A stretch of 7,548 bases of DNA from an uncultured Johnsonella sp. GTDB taxonomy: Bacteria; Bacillota; Clostridia; Lachnospirales; Lachnospiraceae. A model generated the notes under the pieces. That model was not told the origin of the DNA, made no database searches, and worked only from the letters and a program-made list of their open reading frames with translations. Shown in pieces: positions 1-6,283 of this stretch (the first letter of the stretch is position 1; every line of letters starts with the position of its first letter). The DNA lies in the NCBI GenBank assembly GCA_905373785.1, contig CAJPUK010000103.1:1-7548 (forward strand), written 5' to 3'. Made by a program: the position numbers and the translations under genes.

Positions 1-1636
1 GCATAGCCGGATCGGGGTGGTGAGTAGAACCGCACACCGGACAGCTCATACCCTCTTCCAAGCCCTTTGCCAAAATTCCGGCTCTGCTGTACTCAAGGAT
101 CTTTTCGGCATTTGCCCTTTCTTTATCCGCCTCATCAAAGCTTTCCCTTGCGCTTTTATAATCCGCCTCGATTTTAATCTGCTGATTTCTGCTCTTACTT
201 ATATCCTTAAGCCTTAACTCAATAAGCTTTATTTTTTCATTCAAATCATTAAGTGCCTTACTTTTTATAAGCACATCCTTATATTCTTCGGGCTTTGACT
301 TTAGGCTTTCATATATATTTTTTAGGCTTTCTGTCCTTTCTTCCAATTTTGTTTCGGATAGCTCTAAGCTTGCTTTTTTTAAATCAAGGTTTACTTTTTT
401 CTCTCTAAGAAGTTTTATTTCTTCTTTTAATCTATCCCTAAGCTTATAATCCTCTTTTTCTTCCTCTATCTTTTGCGCTTCTCTTTTTTTATTTTCTGCA
501 AGTTCTTTATTTTGCATACTGTCTGTAAGCTTTGACTTTGCCTCTTCTTCACTTGCCAAGTTTTCTTTGAGCTGTTCTTTTTTACTTTTTATACTTTCAT
601 CTGTACGGCTTTTTTCTTTTTGCTTTATGGTCAAATTTTGATAAACCGGTGCAAGTATTCGTGTTGCAGTTTTTTGTTTAGCTAAAAGACTTTTAATGCT
701 TTCTATTTTAAGCTTTTCTTCTTTTAGCTCCTTTTCTTCTTTTTCAAGAAGCTCAAGACGCTCTAAAAAAGCATTATTAACTTTTGCCAAAGTAAGTTTT
801 TCTTGCTCCTGTTTTAAATCCTTTTCCGCTTCTTCACATCTTACTAAGCAAAGCTCTAACTGCTCTTTATTTTCCTTGTTAATATTTTGGATCATCTCAA
901 ATAAGCCTTCGAGACCAAATTCTACTCCCCCGGCTGATATTTTTTTACTTAACTCATCAAATTCCTTCTTAAAGGCAGACTCATCCATAAGTAAAACATC
1001 ATTAAAATACTGACCGATACTTATCTCCTGTCTACTACGGCTCTTATTTGCCGCATCCATACGGTCTTTTAGCTTGAATTCAACATTCCTATAGCAAGTT
1101 GTTGAAAAAATTGTACGAAGTATCTCCGTTCTTTCGTCTGTCTTTGCATTTAAAAGGCTTAAAAATTCTCCTTGAGCAATCATAGCTATTTGCTTAAATT
1201 GTTTCTCATTTATATGTAAAAGCTCATAGACTGCATTATTAACATTGGAAACGCCTTCTATAGGAGCAGCATTTTCTTCACAAAAACATGCACTTTCCTT
1301 TTCCTCTATTACTCCGCTTCCACGCTTTTTAGCCCTTTCATAAGGCGGAGTACGGAGTATATGGTAGTTTTTTCCCTGATGTGAAAAATAAAAATCAACA
1401 AAGCTTTTCACATCTTCCTTAGCGTACTCGCTTCTTAAATTCTTGGTATCACGATAACTTCCGCTGACCGTTCCGTACAGGGCAAAGCATATAGCATCAA
1501 AAATAGTTGTTTTACCTGCACCGGTATCTCCGGAAATCAAAAATAAGCCCTTTTCACCAAAATCATCAAAGCTTATTTCAGGCATTTCTTTAGCATAAGG
1601 ACCTATTCCACTTATAATTAACTTAATCGGCTTCAT
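1..1636 (-). CDS. sbcC: SbcC, ATPase subunit of the SbcCD DNA repair nuclease (3' end beyond window)
   Basis: This is the Rad50-like SMC-family ATPase that works with SbcD to cut hairpins and protein-blocked DNA ends in the cytoplasm. The frame is open for 545 codons from the ATG at 1636 to the window edge. Residues 36-43 are the Walker A motif GDTGAGKT. Residues 146-158 (QFKQIAMIAQGEF) hold the Q-loop. A highly charged Lys/Glu-rich coiled coil spans about 215-525, and residues 532-535 are the zinc hook CPVC, followed by GSTHHP. The hook normally lies near the middle of a protein of about 1,000 residues or more, so roughly half the gene is missing, including the returning coiled coil, the signature motif and Walker B. 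The start overlaps the end of sbcD by 14 nt, which implies one operon and probably translational coupling. The ribosome binding site is only moderate (GGGGGTAGG just upstream). No internal stop or frameshift was seen. Confidence 0.96.
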   Translation of the reverse strand, partial: MKPIKLIISGIGPYAKEMPEISFDDFGEKGLFLISGDTGAGKTTIFDAICFALYGTVSGSYRDTKNLRSEYAKEDVKSFVDFYFSHQGKNYHILRTPPYERAKKRGSGVIEEKESACFCEENAAPIEGVSNVNNAVYELLHINEKQFKQIAMIAQGEFLSLLNAKTDERTEILRTIFSTTCYRNVEFKLKDRMDAANKSRSRQEISIGQYFNDVLLMDESAFKKEFDELSKKISAGGVEFGLEGLFEMIQNINKENKEQLELCLVRCEEAEKDLKQEQEKLTLAKVNNAFLERLELLEKEEKELKEEKLKIESIKSLLAKQKTATRILAPVYQNLTIKQKEKSRTDESIKSKKEQLKENLASEEEAKSKLTDSMQNKELAENKKREAQKIEEEKEDYKLRDRLKEEIKLLREKKVNLDLKKASLELSETKLEERTESLKNIYESLKSKPEEYKDVLIKSKALNDLNEKIKLIELRLKDISKSRNQQIKIEADYKSARESFDEADKERANAEKILEYSRAGILAKGLEEGMSCPVCGSTHHPDPAM

Positions 1637-2777
1637 TTCCTACCCCCACTTCTTTAGCAGCCCACTTCATAATCTCAAGCTCTTCTTCACCCATATCACA
1701 GCTATACATCTGCATATAGAAATCCTTAATCAACTCGTCAAAGGTCTTATTTTGAGTAATTCTTGTTATATCAACATTCTCGATTTCTTTTGTATGAGAA
1801 TTGTCATAATCTATCTTTACGGTGTTGGGATAATACTCACGGAAAATCCCCATAGCATCATTTACTATATCTTCATTTGTCAAAGTTGCATATATAAAGT
1901 CATTTTCCATACTTATATTCTTTTTATCCAAAAGATTTTTTATATTTCCCCTTAAATGTCTTATATCACGCATAGGGAGCAAGAGAGCAAATTCTACCAA
2001 AAGCTCTCCCTTGTCTTTAAAAGTAATAATAGGCACCGACTTATTATTATTAACTTCGCTAAGTGAGTATTTTAGGGGTGAGCCTGAGTAACGGATATGT
2101 TTAAGACCTACTGATTGCGGCGAATGTATATGCCCCAGAGCCACATAGTCAAACTCAGCCAGACTTCCATAGCCTATTTTTTCAACCATTCCTACATTAT
2201 GTACGCTCAAACCCTCGGAACCGGCAATCTCAGGATCGTCTTTGCCTGCCACAAACTGATGAGCAACAAGAATATTTCTTTTACAGGCATCAAAATCCGA
2301 GTGTTTAATTATAGTCCTCACTGCCATATCATAAGAGTCAATTTTTTCCTCAGGGAAAAAGTGCTGAACCTGTGAAGCTTTTACAAAGGGCAGGAGATAG
2401 ATATTAAGCTCTCCGAACTCATCATATAAGCTGTATTTTTTAAGTATTCCGTTGAATTTTGAATTGATATAAATGTTATTTGATTCAAATAAAGAACTGC
2501 CGAAATTAAGTCTTTCATCAGAGTCATGATTTCCGCTTATCATGTAAGTTTTTATGCCGGTCTCAACCAACCTTTTTAAAAAATAATCTAAAAGCTGTAC
2601 CGACTTCTCCCCCGGAATAGCTTTGTCATACACATCTCCTGCTATCAAGAGTACATCAACCGACTTTTCCTTTATTAAGTTAAGGATTTGTTCCAATATG
2701 TACTTCTGATCTTCATACAAGTCAAAGTCTCCTAAGGACTTGCCTATATGTAAATCCCCCAAATGCATTATTTTCAT
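1623..2777 (-). CDS. sbcD: SbcD, Mre11-like nuclease subunit of SbcCD
   Basis: This is the metallophosphoesterase nuclease subunit that binds two Mn2+ ions and, with SbcC, processes DNA ends and palindromic hairpins. It has 384 residues, a normal size for the family. The phosphoesterase motifs appear in order: D8-x-H10 (GDLHIG), GDVYD at 47-51, GNHDS at 82-86, H173 (VAHQF) and GHIHSPQ at 215-221. The conserved YSGSPLKYSLSE stretch follows from 230. The C-terminal third is the more variable capping/SbcC-binding part. The ATG at 2777 has a good AAGGAG about 7 nt upstream. It is the first gene of the sbcDC pair and its stop lies inside sbcC. A palindrome about 50 bp upstream is a possible control site. 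No defect was seen. Confidence 0.97.
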   Translation of the reverse strand: MKIMHLGDLHIGKSLGDFDLYEDQKYILEQILNLIKEKSVDVLLIAGDVYDKAIPGEKSVQLLDYFLKRLVETGIKTYMISGNHDSDERLNFGSSLFESNNIYINSKFNGILKKYSLYDEFGELNIYLLPFVKASQVQHFFPEEKIDSYDMAVRTIIKHSDFDACKRNILVAHQFVAGKDDPEIAGSEGLSVHNVGMVEKIGYGSLAEFDYVALGHIHSPQSVGLKHIRYSGSPLKYSLSEVNNNKSVPIITFKDKGELLVEFALLLPMRDIRHLRGNIKNLLDKKNISMENDFIYATLTNEDIVNDAMGIFREYYPNTVKIDYDNSHTKEIENVDITRITQNKTFDELIKDFYMQMYSCDMGEEELEIMKWAAKEVGVGNEAD

Positions 2778-2823
2778 AATGAACTCCTTATATGCTATTT
2801 TTAAACTTATATTCTTAAATAAT

Positions 2824-2839
2824 TGTTAAAGTTTTAACA
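2824..2839. promoter_or_regulatory. 16-bp palindrome upstream of sbcD, possible operator
   Basis: TGTTAAA and TTTAACA form perfect 7-bp arms around a GT centre, starting 46 bp upstream of the sbcD start codon. The arms are AT-rich and no poly-T tract follows, so a terminator is unlikely. The position suits a repressor site in the sbcDC promoter region. It does not match the GAAC-N4-GTTC type of Gram-positive LexA box. No regulator is identified. The rest of the 2778-2990 gap shows no clear promoter: a TTGACA-like hexamer lies further upstream on the minus strand but has no well-spaced -10 partner. Confidence 0.3.
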
Positions 2840-2990
2840 TCCACTTACAGGCACTCTCTTTTCGGTTTTAGTATGTTTTTGATTTTATATCTTTATCTGT
2901 AAAGCACAGTATCACTTTAGCTTCAATCAAATACATATAATCTGCTGTCAAGACCGGCTTTATCTATCCGAATCTTTTACCTTTCGTATC

Positions 2991-3131
2991 TTATTCATCT
3001 CCTCTTTGCAGACTTTCCATTCCCTGTCTGTAAGTATCGATATATACTATAGGAGCTACCAGTATGTATATAAAAAATATTATTAATGCAATACCTATAA
3101 GCTTAACTATAAATCCCGCTACCGTCTTCAT
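2991..3131 (-). CDS. Small single-pass membrane protein, 46 aa, function unknown
   Basis: This short open frame has a strong ribosome binding site, AAAGGAGG, 5 nt before its ATG, which is the main reason for calling it real. The product has a short basic N-terminus (MKTVAGF), a hydrophobic helix over about residues 7-30 rich in Ile, Leu, Val and Phe, and a short polar tail ending in ESLQRGDE. This predicts one transmembrane segment. It could equally be an uncleaved signal-anchor, since no clear signal-peptidase site is seen. It lies on the same strand as sbcDC but 213 nt upstream, and no shared role is evident. It is divergent from the Rpn-type gene. It is not recognised as a known toxin, regulator or transporter subunit. 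Confidence 0.65.
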   Translation of the reverse strand: MKTVAGFIVKLIGIALIIFFIYILVAPIVYIDTYRQGMESLQRGDE

Positions 3132-3238
3132 TTAAGCCTCCTTTAAAGTAACCTTAATATATTAGCTATAATACATCATCTTAAACACAAAAACAACATA
3201 CATAAAATTATTCATAAGCTGTATTTGGGTTGTTTATA

Positions 3239-3247
3239 TGGTATACT
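3239..3247 (+). promoter_or_regulatory. Candidate extended -10 promoter for the Rpn-type gene
   Basis: TGG followed by TATACT matches the extended -10 form TGnTATAAT with one mismatch. It lies 66 nt before the ATG at 3313. No good -35 box sits 17 nt upstream, which extended -10 promoters can tolerate. The surrounding DNA is very AT-rich, so chance matches are possible. Confidence 0.4.
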
Positions 3248-3297
3248 ATATATAGACTACACACGTTATTTTTCAATTTTATCAAGTTGTGATTATT

Positions 3298-3305
3298 AAG
3301 GAGGG
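3298..3305 (+). promoter_or_regulatory. Ribosome binding site that fixes the Rpn-type gene start at 3313
   Basis: AAGGAGGG sits 7 nt before the ATG at 3313. The frame stays open upstream to a GTG at 3289, but that start has no ribosome binding site and would place this one inside the coding sequence, so 3313 is preferred. Confidence 0.8.
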
Positions 3306-3312
3306 ATTTCCG

Positions 3313-4118
3313 ATGAACGATATAAAGAAGACCATCCGGGAGCTTAATCTAGAGGATGACTTTTTGTTTTCCAAGGTCATGGCTGATAATGAAATTTGTA
3401 AAAGGGTACTTGAGCAAATATTAAATATTTCTATAGAAAAAGTTGTTTCTCTTTACACTCAAAGAACGATAGATATGTTGCTTGAGGGAAAGGGAGTCCG
3501 TCTTGATGTCTATGTTAATGATAATAAAGGGACTGTATATAATGTAGAAATGCAAAGGGCAAAAATAAGGACTTGGCAAAAAGAACAAGATACTATCAAG
3601 GAAATATAGATTTAGATTTGATAAGTTCCGGAAAACCTTACAATGACCTAAGAAAAACTTATATAATATTTATATGCACATTTGATTTTTTTAATGACGG
3701 AAGGCATATATACACATTTGAGAATATTTGTCGTGAGAATCAAAAAATCAGTTTAGGAGATGAAACAACAAAAATATTCCTTAATACAGCAGGAACTCGT
3801 GATGATATCAGTAGTGATATGAGAGATTTTTTAACATATATAGAAAATACAAGCGAAGAATTCGCTTTTAAATCACAAAACAGACTGTTAACGGATATTC
3901 AAAAGAAAGTAGATGCAATAAAGTCCAGTAAAGAAACGGAGGTGGAATATATGACATTATTAGAAAGGGACAGGGAAAATAGGGAACTTGGCTCAATCCT
4001 TACTCTAAATATAATAAAACTGTATAACAAAGGAATGGATAGAAACCAAATAGCCAAAGAACTTCATATAGATATAGAAATAGTAGACAAGATAATTAAT
4101 AATTATGAAGAAATGTGA
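3313..4118 (+). pseudogene. Rpn/PD-(D/E)XK nuclease family 'transposase', split by a one-base frameshift
   Basis: Rpn-family proteins (TIGR01784-type) are DNA nucleases linked to RecA-independent recombination and are often labelled transposases. The first frame runs from ATG 3313 to a stop at 3607-3609 (98 aa). It carries the N-terminal LEDDFLFSKVM motif and the likely catalytic set D65 (RLDVYV) and E79-x-Q81 (NVEMQ). The second frame carries on to 4118 with KDLAKRTRYYQGNIDLDLI, YIIFICTFDFF, HIYTFEN and TKIFLNTAGTRDD, all typical family motifs. It ends in a helix-turn-helix-like tail (NKGMDRNQIAKELHID). Restoring one A to the five-A run at 3561-3565 joins the halves into EMQRAKNKDLAKRTRYYQ, giving a normal-looking 268-aa protein. 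The gene is probably inactivated, or this is a homopolymer sequencing error. Programmed -1 slippage is unlikely because no good X-XXY-YYZ site is present. The second half is otherwise clean, so the break is recent. A hairpin terminator follows. Confidence 0.88.
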
Positions 4119-4154
4119 TATAGCCGTTTCTTAGAAAAACCAAAACTGAAATCT

Positions 4155-4206
4155 TAAAGGGAGTATATCAGTTCATAAGAATAAAATACTCCCTTTACCT
4201 CTTTTT
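4155..4206 (+). terminator. Rho-independent terminator after the Rpn-type gene
   Basis: A perfect 12-bp stem pairs 4155-4166 (TAAAGGGAGTAT) with 4186-4197 (ATACTCCCTTTA) around a 19-nt loop. A five-T run follows at 4202-4206. It lies 36 nt beyond the Rpn-type stop codon. The loop is large and the T-tract starts 4 nt after the stem, so it may be of moderate strength. The other strand has only a weak T-run, so function there is doubtful. Confidence 0.7.
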
Positions 4207-4549
4207 ATGGTTTCATATAATCTTCAAGATTTATTATATCATCTAACGCCTCAACACTGTTAATATAGCTGAGTTCCGGAGCAACTTTAAGTTCCATTGT
4301 TTTTATAAGTAAAGACAATATCCTTTGCCGTTAATTTATCTCCATTATGAAAAATACATTATCTCGTATCGTAAAATCCCAAACCAATCCGTCGTCCTAT
4401 ACCTTATAAGCAGTTGTAAGATCATCTACAAGTTCGCTATTTTTATCAACACGCATAAGAGTAGACTGCAATAAAGTAAACATACCTCATGTACCCCAAG
4501 CGGTACACGGATCGTACTCTGTTTCAACTCTTGTAAACAAAATGGCTAT
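4205..4549 (-). pseudogene. Decayed fragment of a peptide/nickel-type ABC substrate-binding protein (SBP_bac_5)
   Basis: Read on the minus strand, this stretch gives recognisable pieces of the N-terminal lobe of an extracellular dipeptide/nickel-binding protein. In order they are EYDPCTAWGT, a stop, GMFTLLQSTLMRVDKNSELV, DDLTTAYKV, a stop, DDGLVWDFTIRDNVFF, then after a frameshift HNGDKLTAKDIVFTYK, and after another frameshift APELSYINSVEALDD. Intact relatives carry the same order: a DP..GWG motif, QSTL, DLAT.Y, DDGL.WTF.LRD, F.DG..LTA.DV.FTY. The two in-frame stops lie near 4476 and 4395, and the frame breaks near 4350 and 4307. The signal peptide and start are missing at one end. The large C-terminal part is missing at the other, where the Rpn terminator begins. 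The fragment lies 30 bp downstream of, and in the same direction as, the three-gene operon, so it may be the remnant of a fourth operon gene. It fills most of the otherwise gene-free 4119-4579 gap. Confidence 0.8.
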
Positions 4550-4579
4550 CCGCCTTTAAAACAGGGGGTATTTGTAAAT

Positions 4580-5590
4580 CTATCCTATTTTCGCATCTTC
4601 AAGCCCAAGTACTTCTCCAAGCCTTAACTTGCCTCTTGCCGCTTGCATAACATTATCGATTTTAGAAAGCTCATTTAAAAGATTTCTTTCTTCATCCGTT
4701 GTAGTAAGCACCTTATGTATACCGCCGTTTTTTATAACTATTCGCCTGTCTGCCATAAGTGCCAAAAGCGGATCGTGTGTTGCCATTAAAACTATCTTAT
4801 CCTGTGAAACCAAAAGTTCAAGTGCTTTACGTCTGTCTATGCCGGCATTTTCTATCTCGTCAATAAGCACTATGGGAGAGGTACTTAAAATCGCCGTATC
4901 CGCTATCATCAAGGCTCTTGACTGTCCGCCGCTTAGAGCTGTTACCGGAGTATCTATGGCAAAGGACTCACCGGCAAGCTTATTAGCCGCCTCCAGAATT
5001 TTCTTCATAACTTCTTCTTTATTCTCCACCATACGGCTTTCCGCATGCATCTGCACAAACTCACCTACTTTTAAGTCCATAACAAAGTTCATATTTTGTG
5101 ATAATTGTGCAACCAACTTATTTGTAGAAGAATATCTCCACTTAGGGTCGGGCTTTTCATCATTAATAAGTATGAATCTGTTTGTAGGAGTATCACCCTG
5201 TGCCGCCCACTCGATATCTGCAAGCAGCCTGCTCTTTCCCGAACCGGTAGGTCCCACTATGGATACTATCTGCGAAGGAAGTATATTAAGTCTTTCAAAA
5301 CCTTCCTTTTCTCCGCTTTTATTAGTTCCCGGAAGTATGCTTAACATACTTATAAGGTCTGTCTTTTTTAAGCCCAGGAACTCCTGCATCTGCTCTATAT
5401 AGGTATAAAGCTCCTCCGCCAGCGTATCTGTATTGATTGCCTTATCTTCTATCTCTTCTTCACTGAGAGTTTTTAAGAACTCTTCAAAAGTAAGTTCCTC
5501 CTTGGAACTTATATCAAGTCTGTTTTGCTCTATAAATTCAAGTGCAAAAGGATATTCTTCTATAAGCTTTTTTATTGAATACTCTCTCAT
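4580..5590 (-). CDS. Soluble single-domain ABC ATPase with N-terminal helical domain
   Basis: This 336-residue ATP-binding cassette protein has no membrane segments. The ABC domain spans about 95-300, with Walker A GPTGSGKS at 113-120, a probable Q-loop region at about 160-170 (LVAQLSQNMNFV), signature LSGGQ at 219-223, Walker B VLIDE ending at D244-E245, and the H-loop H272 (MATHD). The first 75 residues form a separate acidic helical module (SIKKLIEEYPFALEFIEQN...) resembling DUF1858 and the start of the first operon gene. A short helical tail follows the ABC domain. The ATG directly abuts the GTPase stop codon (TAAATG), and its ribosome binding site GGAGG lies inside the last GTPase codons, so translation is probably coupled. 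No permease is present here, which makes a classical importer role doubtful. A component-A2/AtwA-like role, in which an ABC ATPase drives cofactor or enzyme activation, is a reasonable analogy but unproven. Confidence 0.9.
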   Translation of the reverse strand: MREYSIKKLIEEYPFALEFIEQNRLDISSKEELTFEEFLKTLSEEEIEDKAINTDTLAEELYTYIEQMQEFLGLKKTDLISMLSILPGTNKSGEKEGFERLNILPSQIVSIVGPTGSGKSRLLADIEWAAQGDTPTNRFILINDEKPDPKWRYSSTNKLVAQLSQNMNFVMDLKVGEFVQMHAESRMVENKEEVMKKILEAANKLAGESFAIDTPVTALSGGQSRALMIADTAILSTSPIVLIDEIENAGIDRRKALELLVSQDKIVLMATHDPLLALMADRRIVIKNGGIHKVLTTTDEERNLLNELSKIDNVMQAARGKLRLGEVLGLEDAKIG

Positions 5591-6283
5591 TTAATCCTCC
5601 CACACCATTTTCTTAGTATTTCCAAGCTGATAGCTTTCACCTATTCTGGTCTCACCAAGACAGTAAGAACATACTGCCGAAGGCATAGGGAATCTAAGCT
5701 GCATACCCTGTACCGATGAGATATTTTGCTCATCATCATATAACAGTGTGCTAAGCTCATAAGCTCCCTGTCCGCTTAATCCGTTCACATTCATAACAAA
5801 TGCCTTGGGATTTACCGCATTGACTCTTGAAGAAAAAACCTCTCTTTCAGCCTGAGATACTATATCTCCCTTGGTAATCACCACTATATCCGCAGCCTTA
5901 AGCATGGGACCTATCTTTTTAGGTGTATTGATACCTGAAAGATTATCAATAACACAGACTCCCTTTACATCCTTAAGATAGGGTGAACATCTGTTGCAAA
6001 GTCCGGCAGACTCGCTGATAAGCAAATCCAGTTCCTCCTTAACACCCCATTTTACAACACCTTCTATATTGGATGCAAAAAAGTGATCGGGACAGATACC
6101 GCCTGAAAGCCCCTTTTTCACAGGTATATCGGCTTTTTCATATAATACATCATCATCTGTATACAAACAGTCAAACTTTACCACTCCTACCTTTAAGCCT
6201 CTTTTCTTAAAAGAATCTATTGTTTTAAGTATTACAGAGGTCTTACCTGATGAGGGCGGTCCTGAAAATATCGTTAAATTCAT
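5591..6283 (-). CDS. HypB/UreG/CobW-like GTPase, probable metal-cofactor maturation factor
   Basis: This 230-residue SIMIBI-class P-loop protein resembles the GTPases that drive nickel or cobalt insertion into enzymes. The P-loop is GPPSSGKT at 8-15. A switch-region metal-type motif GGICPDHF lies at 61-68 (C64, H67), comparable in place to the Cys/His motifs of HypB and UreG. LLISESAGLCNRCS at 87-100 combines the Walker B-like ESxG element with a CxxC pair (C96, C99). VITKGD at 135-140 is the G4 base-recognition motif, and VNGLSGQG at 166-173 resembles G5. A second CxxC lies near the C-terminus (CSYC, 205-208). The start overlaps the preceding stop by one base (TAATG), with AAGGAGG inside the upstream coding end. 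The target enzyme is unknown. It is not a confident HypB or UreG: there is no His-rich N-terminal region, and no hydrogenase or urease gene lies in the window. Confidence 0.85.
   Translation of the reverse strand: MNLTIFSGPPSSGKTSVILKTIDSFKKRGLKVGVVKFDCLYTDDDVLYEKADIPVKKGLSGGICPDHFFASNIEGVVKWGVKEELDLLISESAGLCNRCSPYLKDVKGVCVIDNLSGINTPKKIGPMLKAADIVVITKGDIVSQAEREVFSSRVNAVNPKAFVMNVNGLSGQGAYELSTLLYDDEQNISSVQGMQLRFPMPSAVCSYCLGETRIGESYQLGNTKKMVWED

Noticed and set aside
696..1013. Plus-strand open frame with Ser/Phe-rich product (repeated SFSSFSS)
   Set aside because: It is the mirror image of Glu/Lys-rich coiled-coil codons of sbcC on the minus strand.
2878..2970. Minus-strand TTGACA hexamer as an sbcDC promoter
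   Set aside because: No acceptable -10 hexamer lies 16-18 nt downstream of it.
3555..3575. Programmed -1 ribosomal frameshift in the Rpn-type gene
   Set aside because: The in-frame codons GCA AAA ATA do not form an X-XXY-YYZ slippery heptamer, and no clear downstream stimulatory hairpin was seen. Mutation or sequencing error is simpler.
3132..4210. Possible insertion sequence around the Rpn-type 'transposase'
   Set aside because: I see no matching terminal inverted repeats or target-site duplications. Rpn-family genes often stand alone, so the product name is not evidence of a mobile element.
4484..4505. Inverted repeat TGTACC...GGTACA
   Set aside because: It has only 6-bp arms inside the decayed SBP_bac_5 fragment, where those bases encode family residues, and no T-tract follows. 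Chance is likely.
4629..5402. A 257-codon open frame on the plus strand opposite the ABC ATPase gene
   Set aside because: The opposite strand encodes an ABC protein with every expected motif. The plus-strand product is Ser/Ile-rich, with no ribosome binding site or recognisable domain, and is a shadow.
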